A stretch of DNA of 64,000 nucleotides. Source: Hoyosella subflava DQS3-9A1. GTDB taxonomy: Bacteria; Actinomycetota; Actinomycetes; Mycobacteriales; Mycobacteriaceae. Under the pieces are notes generated by a model. It was not told where the DNA came from. It saw only the letters and a program-made list of their open reading frames with translations, and did not search any database. The position numbers and the translations under genes were made by a program. The stretch is from NCBI RefSeq assembly GCF_000214175.1, contig NC_015564.1, forward strand, positions 2,480,001 through 2,544,000, given 5' to 3'. Below are positions 42,598 through 52,580 of this stretch, one piece after another; within the stretch, counting starts at the first letter, position 1; each line of letters opens with the position of its first letter.

Positions 42598-43044
42598 TCA
42601 CCACACCACGTGTACCACGTCACCAGGCTGAAGAGTGTAGTAGAAGGTTTGTGCCGCCTCCATAGTCATACGAACGCAGCCACCAGACCCTGAATCAAGT
42701 GAGCCTTGATGGAACGCGATACCGCCGTTGAAGAAGACTGAGTACGGCATCGGCGCGTCGTAAATCGTGCTCCAGTGATTGATGTTCTTGAACGTGACAT
42801 TGAATATGCCCGGTGGCGTCTCATAACCGGGTTTGCCGTGGCGGATGGGAGTCGGACCATAGGTCACCCAGCCGTTGTTCATCAGCCACGCCTGGTTCGT
42901 AGACAGCTGCACGCAGGCTTTCGCATAGGACACGCATGGTGTCCAGCTGACCTGCGGAACCTGTGCTGTTGCTGTCGTCCCGAACCCGACCACGAGCGCC
43001 ATCATTACGCCTGCGGCAGCTGCCGCGATCCTGCGCATCTTCAT
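42598..43044 (-). CDS. L,D-transpeptidase (YkuD domain), secreted
   Basis: About 148 residues. Signal peptide MKMRRIAAAAAGVMMALVV is followed directly by a YkuD catalytic domain with the signature HQGSLDSGSGGCVRM (His...Ser-x-Gly-Cys). This size and layout match small mycobacterial-type L,D-transpeptidase-like proteins without the Ig-like domain. It would form 3-3 cross-links or attach proteins to peptidoglycan. ATG 43044 is preferred over an upstream TTG because GGGG lies 6 bases before it. Confidence 0.88.
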   Translation of the reverse strand: MKMRRIAAAAAGVMMALVVGFGTTATAQVPQVSWTPCVSYAKACVQLSTNQAWLMNNGWVTYGPTPIRHGKPGYETPPGIFNVTFKNINHWSTIYDAPMPYSVFFNGGIAFHQGSLDSGSGGCVRMTMEAAQTFYYTLQPGDVVHVVW

Positions 43045-43174
43045 AACCAACCCCTGCGCCTCGGCAGCGGATGGGACAGCCGGCGAGCGGCTCCACCCGC
43101 TCCCACCAGTATCCGCCGCAGGTGATCATGGGGTCAAGATCGCGGTGGGACCCTAATTCTGGGGTACTTCCTCC

Positions 43175-43216
43175 GGGCTTGCCTAATTGGGCTTGGCTAA
43201 ATGGGCTTGCCTAAAT
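43175..43216. repeat. Three imperfect 14-bp tandem units
   Basis: Units GGGCTTGCCTAATT (43175-43188), GGGCTTGGCTAAAT (43189-43202) and GGGCTTGCCTAAAT (43203-43216) are followed by a partial fourth copy. The repeat covers the stop codon of the BCCT transporter gene. The period is not a multiple of three, so slippage would change the transporter's C-terminus. Confidence 0.8.
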
Positions 43217-45343
43217 GGGTTGATCGTCTGGGCGTGCGTCAGACGCGGGCAATCCATGCTCGGGGAGAACTGATGCGTTCGCCGACTCACGGTGCAGGCG
43301 CAGGAACTCAAGGTGACGTTCGTACTGGTCGAGAATGTCACCAATGAGCTGTGCTCTGCTGTATCCCATCACGTCGTACCCCTGGCTGCCTTCGTTGAGG
43401 TACACACCGAATCGGTAATACGTGGTTTCGGTTGCACCCACAGCTCCTACGGCGAGCGGCGCGATGGACGGTGTGGGGTGCTCCTCCGGCCAGATGCAGT
43501 AGGCGAAATCCTCCTCCTGACCCATGGACACTCTCAGTTCGAGATGGGGAACATCAAAAGGCTTCACAGGCTCTTCGAGCACTGTCGCATCCCCGCCCTG
43601 GGTGCGGATTTCCTCTGCCACATCCGCAAATGCAGGACGTGCCGATTCCTCGATGAATCGATCGACCGCACGCCTGCCTGGGTAGGTCATCGCCCTTGCA
43701 ATGCGCTGACGCCACGTGCGTCCAGGCCCGAGCGGTTCTCCGCCGGTCCTCTCGGACAGGGATGCAGACATGCTGGCGCGCGCGGCGTCCTCCCGCAGAC
43801 GTTCCACCCGAAGCGCTTTGTAGAGCCCCCACATGACCAGGAACATCACGAAAGAGAACGGCAGGCCCATGATGATTGTCGCGCTCGTCAATGCGCCTAG
43901 GCCGCCCACCAGGAGCATGGCCATCGTCAGCAGCCCTGTTGCCGCTGCCCAGAATATCCGGACCCAGCGGGACGCATCCGTCGTTGGCGTGGCGAGGCGC
44001 GATGTGAAGTTTCCCATGACGAGCGCGCCTGAGTCCGCCGACGTCACATAGAACAACAACCCAACGAAGGTCGCGAGGCCAGCGCTAAAAGTCACGCCGG
44101 GATACTGTGCGAGCAGTGTGTAGAAGCCCTCCTCGGGTGCATTCATTGCTGTCTCCCCGAACTCAGCATTCCCGCCCCGGATGAGACCGAGTGCAGTGTT
44201 CCCGAAAATCGACAGAAACGTCAGCGTGAACAGGAACGGGATGATCAGGGTGGCTGCGACGAATTGCCGGATCGTGCGGCCCCGGGAAATTCGCGCTAAG
44301 AAGAGCCCGACAAAGGGTGCCCAAGCGATCCACCACGCCCAGAAGAAAAGTGTCCAATCGCCGAGCCATTCGGTCGGCTGTTCATATGCGAAGGTGTTCA
44401 GTGTCATTCCGGGGAAACGGCTAACGTAGTCGCCGATGTTGAGCACCCAGGAATTGAGGAGCCGGATTGGGTCGTCCCAAATCACTATATAGAGCATGAG
44501 ACCGATGGCCAGGATGACATTGAGTTCCGACAATCGCCGGATTCCTTTGTCCACTCCGGCGACTGCGGACGCTGTCGCCATGAGTACCGCGACAACGATC
44601 AGCCCGATCTGAGCGGCTGTGCCTATCGGAATGTCGAACATGAAGTTCAGCCCGAAGTTCAGCTGGATAACGCCGATCCCGAGCGACACAGCAATTCCGA
44701 AGATCGTGCCGATGACGGCGGCGAGATCGACTGTGTTGCCGATGCCGCCGTAAATACGTTTCCCGACGATGGGGTACAAAGCGGACCGGATCGAAAGTGG
44801 CAGGCGGTACCGGAAGGCAAAGTAGCCGAGCGCCATGCCCATCAGAGCGTACATGGCCCACCCGGTGATGCCGTAGTGGAAGAGTGTCCAGGCGATCGCT
44901 TGCCGTGCAGCTTCGATAGTCTCCGGGTCGCCCTCGGGTGGGGCGAGGTAGTGAGTTACTGGTCCGGCGACCGAGAAGAACATCAGGTCGATGCCAATTC
45001 CCGCAGCGAAAAGCATCGCCCCCCATGCGAAGATGCTGTAAGCGGGGCGCGAATGTTGCGGGCCGAGCTTGACAGTTCCGTAACGCGACAGCGCGATATA
45101 CACGACGAAGATCAAGAACAGAGTCGCAGCGAGGAAGTAATACCAGCCAAAGCCGGTGGAGATCCACCCCACGACAGTGCCGATAGCGTTCGCGGCGCCG
45201 TCTGGTGTGATGATCGCCCACACGGACAAGGCGATGATCAATGCGGACGAACCAAAGAAAACCACGGGATTGATACGGTTGCGATCGGTGCTCTGCGCGG
45301 CATCGGTCTGGGCACTGTCTTCTGCGGCCACCACTGGACTCAC
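43211..45343 (-). CDS. betT: BCCT-family choline/betaine transporter
   Basis: A 710-residue secondary transporter with twelve hydrophobic segments. The BCCT core includes [37 protein letters not shown] and the substrate/ion site region [26 protein letters not shown] long C-terminal cytoplasmic tail (from about residue 540) matches BetT osmosensing tails. Its start overlaps the betA stop by 4 bases. It supplies choline to the enzymes encoded upstream. Confidence 0.92.
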   Translation of the reverse strand: MSPVVAAEDSAQTDAAQSTDRNRINPVVFFGSSALIIALSVWAIITPDGAANAIGTVVGWISTGFGWYYFLAATLFLIFVVYIALSRYGTVKLGPQHSRPAYSIFAWGAMLFAAGIGIDLMFFSVAGPVTHYLAPPEGDPETIEAARQAIAWTLFHYGITGWAMYALMGMALGYFAFRYRLPLSIRSALYPIVGKRIYGGIGNTVDLAAVIGTIFGIAVSLGIGVIQLNFGLNFMFDIPIGTAAQIGLIVVAVLMATASAVAGVDKGIRRLSELNVILAIGLMLYIVIWDDPIRLLNSWVLNIGDYVSRFPGMTLNTFAYEQPTEWLGDWTLFFWAWWIAWAPFVGLFLARISRGRTIRQFVAATLIIPFLFTLTFLSIFGNTALGLIRGGNAEFGETAMNAPEEGFYTLLAQYPGVTFSAGLATFVGLLFYVTSADSGALVMGNFTSRLATPTTDASRWVRIFWAAATGLLTMAMLLVGGLGALTSATIIMGLPFSFVMFLVMWGLYKALRVERLREDAARASMSASLSERTGGEPLGPGRTWRQRIARAMTYPGRRAVDRFIEESARPAFADVAEEIRTQGGDATVLEEPVKPFDVPHLELRVSMGQEEDFAYCIWPEEHPTPSIAPLAVGAVGATETTYYRFGVYLNEGSQGYDVMGYSRAQLIGDILDQYERHLEFLRLHRESANASVLPEHGLPASDARPDDQPI

Positions 45344-46998
45344 CCTTCCTGATCGCGGTATCGGTAGTACTTTGCCGTTGACGGCGCTAACGGAGCGTTT
45401 CCGAGAATCAGGTCGGCAGCTTTCTCAGCCAGCATCATCACCGGGGCGTAGATATTGCCGTTCGTGAGATACGGCATTGCGGACGCGTCCACGACGCGAA
45501 GACCGTCGAGTCCGTGCACCTTCATCGAATTCGGGTCCACAACAGACATCTCGTCGACACCCATACGTGCTGTACACGAGGGGTGATATGCCGTTTCCGC
45601 GTCGCGGGCGACCCAGTCGAGGATTTCCTCGTCCGACTGCACCTCCAGACCCGGTGAGAGTTCCCCGCCGTCGTACTCCGCGAAGGCGGGCTGTTTGAGG
45701 ATGTCGCGAGCGACCCGGATCGCTTCGATCCATTCCTTGCGATCGTTCTCGGTTGACAAGTAATTGAACCGCAATGCGGGATGTTGTTTGGGATCAGCAG
45801 ATTTGATCTTCACGCTGCCCCGCACATCGGAATACATTGGCCCGATGTGTACCTGGTACCCATGCTCCGCGTTGACGGCCGTCCCGTCGTAGCGCACGGC
45901 GATCGGCAAGAAATGGAACATGAGGTTCGGGTAATCGACGACATCGTTGCCGCGGACGAAGCCACCCGCTTCGAAATGGTTCGTTGCGGCGGGGCCCTTC
46001 TTCCCAAACATCCACTGCGCCCCGACCTTGGGCCGACTCCGGACCTTGAGAACTGGGTTGAACGAGATGGGTTTTGTACAGGCGTGCTGAACGTACACCT
46101 CAAGATGATCCTGCAGATTTTCTCCCACACCAGGCAGGTTGTGCACCATCGTGATGCCGTGCGACTCGATGTCTTGAGGGTTGCCGACACCAGATAGCTG
46201 CAACAGTTGCGGCGTATTGATTGCGCCGCCTGACAGAATGACTTCCCCGCCATAGGCGGCCCGGCGCGGGCCGCCTGCCCGCTTGTATTCCACACCCACG
46301 GCGCGCTTACCGTCGAACAGCACCCGATTAACTTGGGAGAGCGTGCGCAGCGTCAGATTCGGACGTGACTTCACCGGGTGGTAGTAGGCGCGGGCTGAGG
46401 ACCAGCGGCGGCCGTTCTTGATATTGCGGTCGAATCGCGCGAACCCTTCTTGACGGAATCCGTTCACATCGGACGTCAGTGGGTACCCCGCTTCCTGGGC
46501 GGCTTCGAGGAACGCGCTGAAGAGCGGGTTCTTCGCGGGGCCGCGTTCAAGCCACAATGGTCCGCCCTGGCCACGCCACTCGTCGGCACCCGCGGCGCAG
46601 TGTTCCATACGCTTGAAGTAGGGAAGGCAGTGCGCGTAGTCCCAGTTTTCCATTCCGGGGTCTGATGCCCAGCGTTCCAGGTCCATCGGGTTGCCCCGCT
46701 GAAAGATCATGCCGTTGATAGAGCTCGATCCGCCAAGCACTTTGCCGCGCCCGTGCGAAACGCGCCTTCCACCCATGTGCGGCTCGGGCTCAGACTCGTA
46801 GCACCAGTCGTACATTCGGTTGCCGATCACCATGGTCAGAGCGGCTGGCATGTGGATGAAGAGGTCCCAGCTCCAGTCCCGGCGGCCCGCTTCAAGCACA
46901 AGGACCTCGTTCGAAGGATCCTCGGAAAGCCTGTTTGCAAGGACACACCCAGCGGAGCCTCCCCCGACGATGATGTAGTCGTAGCGCTTGCTGGTCAC
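45340..46998 (-). CDS. betA: Choline dehydrogenase (GMC oxidoreductase)
   Basis: A 552-residue FAD enzyme, normal for BetA. FAD motif [16 protein letters not shown] (residues 9-24), GMC signature [20 protein letters not shown], and the catalytic His in [10 protein letters not shown] with [12 protein letters not shown] at the C-terminus. It oxidises choline to betaine aldehyde. It overlaps betB and the BCCT gene by 4 bases each, so the three are translated as one unit. Confidence 0.93.
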   Translation of the reverse strand: MTSKRYDYIIVGGGSAGCVLANRLSEDPSNEVLVLEAGRRDWSWDLFIHMPAALTMVIGNRMYDWCYESEPEPHMGGRRVSHGRGKVLGGSSSINGMIFQRGNPMDLERWASDPGMENWDYAHCLPYFKRMEHCAAGADEWRGQGGPLWLERGPAKNPLFSAFLEAAQEAGYPLTSDVNGFRQEGFARFDRNIKNGRRWSSARAYYHPVKSRPNLTLRTLSQVNRVLFDGKRAVGVEYKRAGGPRRAAYGGEVILSGGAINTPQLLQLSGVGNPQDIESHGITMVHNLPGVGENLQDHLEVYVQHACTKPISFNPVLKVRSRPKVGAQWMFGKKGPAATNHFEAGGFVRGNDVVDYPNLMFHFLPIAVRYDGTAVNAEHGYQVHIGPMYSDVRGSVKIKSADPKQHPALRFNYLSTENDRKEWIEAIRVARDILKQPAFAEYDGGELSPGLEVQSDEEILDWVARDAETAYHPSCTARMGVDEMSVVDPNSMKVHGLDGLRVVDASAMPYLTNGNIYAPVMMLAEKAADLILGNAPLAPSTAKYYRYRDQEG

Positions 46999-48485
46999 GG
47001 GTTACCTCCTGTGCCGCCCTTGAACCAGCGCATCGGTGCCGGGGCGATGTTGTGATAAATGTGCTTCGATTCGCGGTATTCGTCGAGGCCGCTCGGGCCG
47101 AGTTCACGTCCGATCCCGGACTTGCCGAATCCGCCCCACTCGGCTTGCGGTACGTACGGGTGGTAGTCGTTGATCCACACTGTGCCGTGGCGGAGGGCTG
47201 CGGCGACGCGCTGGGCACGCGACGCATCATTCGTCCACACGGCTCCGGCGAGGCCGTATTCAGTATCGTTCGCGAGGCGGACCGCTTCGGCCTCAGTGGC
47301 GAAGCGCTCGACACTCACGACGGGCCCAAATACTTCTTCGCGGACGATTGTCATGTCCCGGGTGCAGTCGGCGAACACTGTGGGACGGAGAAAATAGCCG
47401 TCCTGGAGTCCCGCATCTGTGGGGCGGGAACCTCCCGCGACGAGCCGTGCGCCCTCGGATTTCGCCGTTGCAATGTAGGCCTCGACTTTGTCCCGGTGCT
47501 CCGCGGACACGAGTGGTCCGCATTCACTTTCGGGGTCGAGACCATCGCCGAGACGGATCAGATCGGCCCGTCGCCCAAGCTCGGCCACGAATTCGTCATG
47601 GATGGCATCTTCGACAATCAGCCGTGATCCTGCCGAACACACCTGACCGGAGTGGAAGAACGCCGCGGCAAGTGCGTAGTCGACAGCGGTGTCGAGATCG
47701 ACGTCGGCGAAGACGACGTTGGGGTTCTTACCGCCGAGTTCGAGTGCCACTTTCTTCACGCCTTCGGCTGCCGCGGCCATGATTCGCTTGCCGGTGGCGA
47801 GCCCGCCCGTGAACGAGACGAGATCAACACCGGGGTGACTCACCATGGCTGCACCGACCTCTGGGCCGCCTCCGAGTACCAGATTCACGACGCCGCCGGG
47901 AACGCCAGCTTCGTCGAGCAGCTTGACGAGGTGGATCGTGGAAAGTGGCGTTACCTCGCTCGGCTTGATCACGGTGGTGTTTCCCGCAACCAGTGCCGGG
48001 GCAAGCTTCCAGGACATCTGCAGCAGCGGGTAGTTCCACGGCGCGATCAGCGAACACACTCCAACCGGCTCGTACACCACCCGGCTTACGACCTCGCTGC
48101 TGCCTGCGTCGACAATGCGCCCACCGTCGGTGTCTGCCAGGTTGGCGTAGTAGCGGAAGACTGCCGCTACGTCGTCGATGTCGATGCGTGCTTCCGGAAC
48201 GGTTTTGCCGGTATCCAGGCTTTCAGTGTGTGCGATTTTTTCCTTGTCCCGCTCGAGCAGGGTCGCTACTGTTCTCACAATCTCGCCACGTTCGCGCGCG
48301 GGAGTTTCTCGCCAGGAGCCGTCGTCGAAGGCCTTCCGCGCGGCGCGCACCGCGCGATCGACGTCGTCGGGCGCGGCTTCATCTACTGTGGTGAGCTCGC
48401 TGCCGTCTGCGGGGTTAATGATTGTTCGGCCACGCGAGGTCTGCGCGGGAGAAACCCAGCGTCCTTCGATATAGAGGTCGTTCAT
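46995..48485 (-). CDS. betB: Betaine aldehyde dehydrogenase
   Basis: A 496-residue NAD-dependent aldehyde dehydrogenase. General base Glu in [11 protein letters not shown] and nucleophile Cys in [12 protein letters not shown] are intact, and the C-terminus has [15 protein letters not shown]. It makes glycine betaine. ATG 48485 ([11 protein letters not shown]) is the first gene of betB-betA-betT. The operator-like repeat 53 bases upstream and the divergent TetR gene suggest choline-responsive control. Confidence 0.92.
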   Translation of the reverse strand: MNDLYIEGRWVSPAQTSRGRTIINPADGSELTTVDEAAPDDVDRAVRAARKAFDDGSWRETPARERGEIVRTVATLLERDKEKIAHTESLDTGKTVPEARIDIDDVAAVFRYYANLADTDGGRIVDAGSSEVVSRVVYEPVGVCSLIAPWNYPLLQMSWKLAPALVAGNTTVIKPSEVTPLSTIHLVKLLDEAGVPGGVVNLVLGGGPEVGAAMVSHPGVDLVSFTGGLATGKRIMAAAAEGVKKVALELGGKNPNVVFADVDLDTAVDYALAAAFFHSGQVCSAGSRLIVEDAIHDEFVAELGRRADLIRLGDGLDPESECGPLVSAEHRDKVEAYIATAKSEGARLVAGGSRPTDAGLQDGYFLRPTVFADCTRDMTIVREEVFGPVVSVERFATEAEAVRLANDTEYGLAGAVWTNDASRAQRVAAALRHGTVWINDYHPYVPQAEWGGFGKSGIGRELGPSGLDEYRESKHIYHNIAPAPMRWFKGGTGGNP

Positions 48486-48537
48486 ATGGCGAGACCCTTT
48501 CCCATGGTGACGTGCATCACACCCGATGTGGACAAAC

Positions 48538-48555
48538 GTACACGCTTTTGTGTAC
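48538..48555. promoter_or_regulatory. Inverted repeat, probable BetI-type operator
   Basis: GTACAC (48538-48543) and GTGTAC (48550-48555) form a perfect inverted repeat around 6 bases. It lies in the 105-bp gap between divergent betB and the TetR gene, at a distance suited to repress both. Confidence 0.6.
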
Positions 48556-48590
48556 TGGCGTCCATACTCTTCCCGAGATACTTTAGGAAT

Positions 48591-49181
48591 GTGCAGCGAG
48601 TGAGACCCGTACCCGCGCGGAGGCAGCGCGGACCCACGGATCCTGACCGACGGGACCGGATCGTCGAGGCGGCGATCGTCGTGCTCACCGAGCAGGGTGT
48701 CAGCGCGCTCACACACCGCCGCGTCGCCGCGGCCGCCGAAGTGCCTCTAGGCTCGACTACCTATCACTTCGCCACCCTCGATGACTTGCTCGCCGCCGCC
48801 CTGACAAAAGCGGCTGAGCGCAGCGTCGCAGCGCTCCGCGCGTGGGAGGAATCACTGGACCCGGATGCCGACATCGCGCACGCGTTGTCCGAGTTCGTCG
48901 TGCGATCCGTCAGTGAAACACGCAGCGACACAATGGCTGAATACAATCTCTACGCACTCGCACTACACCGCCCACATCTGCGTGCGGCGGCAGTGGCCTG
49001 GGACAATGCACTTGCAGAGGTCCTGTCCCGCCGAACTGACCCAGTCGCGGGCCACATGCTTGGTGTGCTGCTGTGCGGACTGTTGATGCAGGTCGTGCTC
49101 TCCGACGAAGCGCCCACCCGGGAGAGTGTCGAAGCGCTGATCCGGCGGGCCCTGACGGGGTCCAGCGACAGCGCCGTGTGA
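48591..49181 (+). CDS. TetR-family regulator of the betaine operon
   Basis: A protein of about 196 residues from GTG 48591 or GTG 48600. The HTH region is ALTHRRVAAAAEVPLGSTTYHFATLDDLL, a typical TetR DNA-binding domain with PLGSTTYHF. It is divergent from betB and is the natural candidate for a BetI-like choline-sensing repressor. The overlapping long reading from 47652 is an antisense artefact of betB and is not used. Confidence 0.85.
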   Translation: MQRVRPVPARRQRGPTDPDRRDRIVEAAIVVLTEQGVSALTHRRVAAAAEVPLGSTTYHFATLDDLLAAALTKAAERSVAALRAWEESLDPDADIAHALSEFVVRSVSETRSDTMAEYNLYALALHRPHLRAAAVAWDNALAEVLSRRTDPVAGHMLGVLLCGLLMQVVLSDEAPTRESVEALIRRALTGSSDSAV

Positions 49182-49301
49182 CCGCAGTTACAAATCGGAC
49201 ATCCGCTGATACGTCCGTCTATTCCGCTCAAGTACGCTCTTCTCCGGAGTGTGCGCCGGTCATCGCGCCGGTGTATGGACGTTCACGATGGAGGACCACT
49301 A

Positions 49302-50735
49302 GTGACTGACGATGCATTCGGAGTCTGGCAGCACCGCGAAGAGCTCGCTGAAGCAATGATCCCCATCATTGGCCAGCTGTATCGGCGCAAGGACGTCACC
49401 ATCCTCGTGCATAGCCGGTCCCTGGTGAACAAGTCCGCTGTCGGCATTCTCAAAACACACCGTTTCGTTCGTCAGATCGAAGATGCCGAACTAGCCATCG
49501 AAGACAGCTTCCCTATTCTGAAGACGATCGCTGAACTTGATCTTGGACCGTCACGCATCGACATCGGTCACCTCGCGATGTCGTACAAGAAGGACCCTAA
49601 AGGCCTGTCCATTGATGAGTTCACCCGACAGGCAGTCGCAGGTGCGCTCGCTTCCGAGAATGTCCACGACGGTTCGCCACAAGATGTCGTTCTCTACGGC
49701 TTCGGCCGTATCGGACGGCTGCTTGCGCGGCTTCTGATCGAGAAGTCGGGATCCGGGAACGGCCTCCGCCTGAAAGCAATCGTCATCCGCAAAGGTGGCG
49801 CCAACGACCTGGTCAAGCGCGCCTCTCTGTTGCGGCGAGACTCGGTGCACGGGCACTTCAACGGCTCCATCCACGTCGATGAAGCCAACGAAACAATCGT
49901 CGCGAACGGCAACGAAATCAAGGTCATCTACAGCGACGATCCCACCACCATCGACTACACCACCTACGGCATCAACGATGCTGTCCTTATCGACAACACT
50001 GGTAAGTGGCGGGACCGCGCTGGCCTGTCGCAACACCTGCGCCCGGGCGTGGCCAAAGTCGTCCTGACCGCGCCAGGAAAGGGCGATGTGAAGAACATCG
50101 TCCACGGTGTGAACCACAACGTGATCGAGGACAGCGATCAGATCATCTCCTGCGCGAGCTGCACCACCAACGCCATTGCGCCTGCACTCAAGGTGATCAA
50201 CGACGAATACGGCGTTAACTATTGCCATGTCGAGACCGTCCACTCGTTCACGAACGACCAGAATCTCCTCGACAACTTTCACAAAGGCAACCGGCGTGGC
50301 CGTTCGGCACCGCTCAACATGGTGCTCACCGAGACTGGTGCCGCCTCCGCCGTCGCCAAGGCCCTCCCCGAACTTGGCGGAAAGCTCACCGGCTCATCGA
50401 TTCGGGTGCCTACGCCCGACGTCTCGATCGCGATCCTCAACTTGACACTGGACAAGGAAACGACCCGCGACGAGCTCGTGACTCACCTGCGTGAGGTTTC
50501 TCTGACGTCGCCGCTGCAGCGCCAGATCGATTTCATCGCGTCACCTGAAACGGTGTCGACTGACTTCGTAGGCTCACGAGCAGCGTGCGTCGTCGACGCC
50601 GAGGCAACGATCGTCAATGGAAACCATGCCGTCGTGTACCTCTGGTACGACAACGAATTCGGTTACTCCAGCCAGGTTGTGCGCGTCGTGCAGCACATAA
50701 CCGGTGTGCTGTACCCGAAGTTCCCGCGCGGATAG
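49302..50735 (+). CDS. gap: Glyceraldehyde-3-phosphate dehydrogenase, long form
   Basis: A 477-residue GAPDH. About 130 N-terminal residues (LAEAMIPIIGQLYRRKDVTILVHSRSLVNKSAVGIL) precede the NAD domain VVLYGFGRIGRLLARLL. Catalytic Cys lies in SCASCTTNAIAPALKV, and the C-terminus has WYDNEFGYSSQVVRVV. Ordinary Gap proteins are about 335 residues; the extended form occurs in actinobacteria and some other bacteria and may work in gluconeogenesis with NADP. GTG 49302 has GGAGG 8 bases upstream. Confidence 0.92.
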   Translation: MTDDAFGVWQHREELAEAMIPIIGQLYRRKDVTILVHSRSLVNKSAVGILKTHRFVRQIEDAELAIEDSFPILKTIAELDLGPSRIDIGHLAMSYKKDPKGLSIDEFTRQAVAGALASENVHDGSPQDVVLYGFGRIGRLLARLLIEKSGSGNGLRLKAIVIRKGGANDLVKRASLLRRDSVHGHFNGSIHVDEANETIVANGNEIKVIYSDDPTTIDYTTYGINDAVLIDNTGKWRDRAGLSQHLRPGVAKVVLTAPGKGDVKNIVHGVNHNVIEDSDQIISCASCTTNAIAPALKVINDEYGVNYCHVETVHSFTNDQNLLDNFHKGNRRGRSAPLNMVLTETGAASAVAKALPELGGKLTGSSIRVPTPDVSIAILNLTLDKETTRDELVTHLREVSLTSPLQRQIDFIASPETVSTDFVGSRAACVVDAEATIVNGNHAVVYLWYDNEFGYSSQVVRVVQHITGVLYPKFPRG

Positions 50736-50771
50736 CTGCGCGGCTGGTACGGCTGCTGAGGCTGGTGAGGG

Positions 50772-51836
50772 TTACGTCTCCTCATCCCAGAGCAGGGGCC
50801 GCAGAGTTTCCGCAACAATGCGGAATGCGACTGCTTCTTCCGCGTGCACACCGGGGAAGAAGTAGAAACCGTGGGGCATACCTTCGGGGTAATACTCCAC
50901 CACCCGCCCGCCGTGCGAGCGGATGCGGTCGCCGAAGGCGCGCGCCGAGTCGACGATCGGGTCATGCGTCCCAGTAGCGACGATCGCAAGCGGGTAGCCG
51001 GTGAGGTCGCCTTCGATCGGGCTAGCCCAGGGGTGGGACCACGCCGTGTTCGGTAGGTACGCGCCCCGTATGAATCCGAAGAACGCAGAGTCGTAGACGA
51101 TGCCGCGCGGCGCCATGCGCATGAATGACTCCCACCGCTCGCCGTGGAAATCGGTGAACGCCCCGAGCAAAATCACAGCATCGGGAACCCGGACCCCTTC
51201 GTCGCGCGCCCGCAGTGGTACCGCGGCGGCGAAATTCGACCCTGCTGAGTCACCGCCCACCGCGATCCGTCGCGCGTCACCTCCGAGCCGCGCGGCGTTG
51301 TCGGCCACCCAGTTGTACACCCCCATCGCATCGTCGAACGGTGCCGGGAAGGGGAATTCGGGGGCCAGCCTGTAGTTCGCAGAGACCACCAGCGCATCGT
51401 TGCTGTAGGAGAGCTTCCGCGCGATGAAGTCGGTGTCCTCTGAGGAACCGACTGTGAAACCGCCGCCGTGGTAGTACACGATTACCGGGAGGGTGGCGTC
51501 TGGCGGCGCGCTCTCTGGCCGGTAAAGCTGACAGCGAGCCACGCCTCCTTCGATTGGGATGTAGACCTCGGAAACGTCGACGCCCGGGACTGCTTCCTCT
51601 CCTGTGGGCGGCACGAGTTCTGGGTCTGGCTTCGGCGCACCAGTGCCGATGTAACCAGTTCGGACAGGCCTGATCATCATGTCCCGCAGCGCGACTGGCT
51701 GCCGGTTGTTCGCGATGACTCGATACATTGGCATAGCCGGGTCGTCCGGATCTATGTATGACAATCCGTCGATCTCCCGCGGTGCAGTGATGTCGACCAT
51801 CCCGTCGGGAATCTGGCGCAGAGCTGGATCCACCAT
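50772..51836 (-). CDS. Hormone-sensitive-lipase-type alpha/beta hydrolase
   Basis: A 354-residue esterase. The oxyanion motif VYYHGGGFTVGS and nucleophile elbow GGDSAGSNF are the HSL/class IV signatures; Asp in ATGTHDPIVDSAR and His in GMPHGFYFF complete the triad. No signal peptide. It is divergent from mazE, sharing a 39-bp promoter region. Confidence 0.9.
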   Translation of the reverse strand: MVDPALRQIPDGMVDITAPREIDGLSYIDPDDPAMPMYRVIANNRQPVALRDMMIRPVRTGYIGTGAPKPDPELVPPTGEEAVPGVDVSEVYIPIEGGVARCQLYRPESAPPDATLPVIVYYHGGGFTVGSSEDTDFIARKLSYSNDALVVSANYRLAPEFPFPAPFDDAMGVYNWVADNAARLGGDARRIAVGGDSAGSNFAAAVPLRARDEGVRVPDAVILLGAFTDFHGERWESFMRMAPRGIVYDSAFFGFIRGAYLPNTAWSHPWASPIEGDLTGYPLAIVATGTHDPIVDSARAFGDRIRSHGGRVVEYYPEGMPHGFYFFPGVHAEEAVAFRIVAETLRPLLWDEET

Positions 51837-51845
51837 GAATTGAGT

Positions 51846-51864
51846 CTACGAATTTTCCTCGTAG
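51846..51864. promoter_or_regulatory. Inverted repeat upstream of mazEF
   Basis: CTACGA (51846-51851) and TCGTAG (51859-51864) are perfect inverted arms around ATTTTCC. The site ends 11 bases before mazE and lies 9 bases from the divergent hydrolase start, a location suited to toxin-antitoxin autoregulation. Confidence 0.6.
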
Positions 51865-51875
51865 CATTGGGCCCT

Positions 51876-52097
51876 ATGAAGTTTCTCGTGACGCTCCCTC
51901 GGGAGGATGTCAGAACCCTTGATGATTATGTGCGCCGAACTGGGCTGGAATCGCGGAACGACGGCTTGCGTGCTGCGATCCAGGCACTGCGCGATAACCG
52001 GCTCGAGGACGCGTACCGAGTTGCGCTGGAGAGTTGGTCGGACGCCAGCGACGCAGCCGTATGGGAACTGGCGATCGCGGATGGACTGTCAAAGTGA
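51876..52097 (+). CDS. mazE: MazE-like ribbon-helix-helix antitoxin
   Basis: A 73-residue protein. The N-terminus MKFLVTLPREDVRTLDDYVRRTGLESRNDGLRAAI fits a ribbon-helix-helix DNA-binding dimer (strand, then two helices), written here across residues 1-35. The acidic C-terminus (DASDAAVWELAIADG) would wrap the toxin. Its stop overlaps the mazF GTG by 4 bases, the standard TA coupling. Confidence 0.82.
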   Translation: MKFLVTLPREDVRTLDDYVRRTGLESRNDGLRAAIQALRDNRLEDAYRVALESWSDASDAAVWELAIADGLSK

Positions 52098-52438
52098 GGC
52101 GCGGTGAGGTGCACGACGTGGACTTCAGTACGCCAGGTGGCGCGAAGGACCTGACCAGGTCAGCCATCATCGTGAGCAATGACCGGGCCAACCGCGCCGC
52201 GGAAAGGCTGGAGCGGGGGCTCGTGACAGTCGTGCCCATCTCAGGGGACGTACGGCGTTTCGATTCGTTCCACGTGCTGATTCCGGCCGGGGACGCGGGG
52301 TTCCCGCGGGACTTCAAGGCTCACTGTGACCAAGTCCGATCCATTTCGGTGACACGGGTCGGAGAGCGCACGGGCACGGTCCCAAAGCGGGTGCTCAGCG
52401 AGATCGAACGGGCACTAAGGGTCCACCTCGACCTCTGA
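52094..52438 (+). CDS. mazF: MazF-like endoribonuclease toxin
   Basis: A 114-residue MazF/PemK protein. The N-terminal RRGEVHDVDFSTPGGAKD, RSAIIVSNDRAN and VTVVPISGDVRR strands match the MazF barrel, and AHCDQVRSISVTRVGE the conserved C-terminal strand. It would cleave mRNA at specific sites. GTG 52094 overlaps the antitoxin stop (GTGA). Confidence 0.88.
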   Translation: MRRGEVHDVDFSTPGGAKDLTRSAIIVSNDRANRAAERLERGLVTVVPISGDVRRFDSFHVLIPAGDAGFPRDFKAHCDQVRSISVTRVGERTGTVPKRVLSEIERALRVHLDL

Positions 52439-52566
52439 GGGCCCGGAAATAAGTTAGTCAGCATGTACAAAATGGACAGGCCTCAGTGTGGAATGTTCGT
52501 TTTGTACCTACTCGCAAATCTGGATCTCGTGTAGTGCGGAAGCGCAGAATCTGTCATACCCCCATG

Positions 52567-52580
52567 CGAACATATGTTCG
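52567..52580. promoter_or_regulatory. LexA (SOS) box over the dinB start codon
   Basis: CGAACATATGTTCG is a perfect 14-bp palindrome containing GAAC-N4-GTTC, the core of the actinobacterial SOS box. The ATG of dinB (52574-52576) lies inside it, so LexA would sit across the translation start. Confidence 0.85.

Noticed and set aside
47652-48590. Long plus-strand N-terminal extension of the betaine TetR gene
   Set aside because: It runs antisense through betB, which has complete aldehyde dehydrogenase motifs; the extension has no domain and low-complexity composition.
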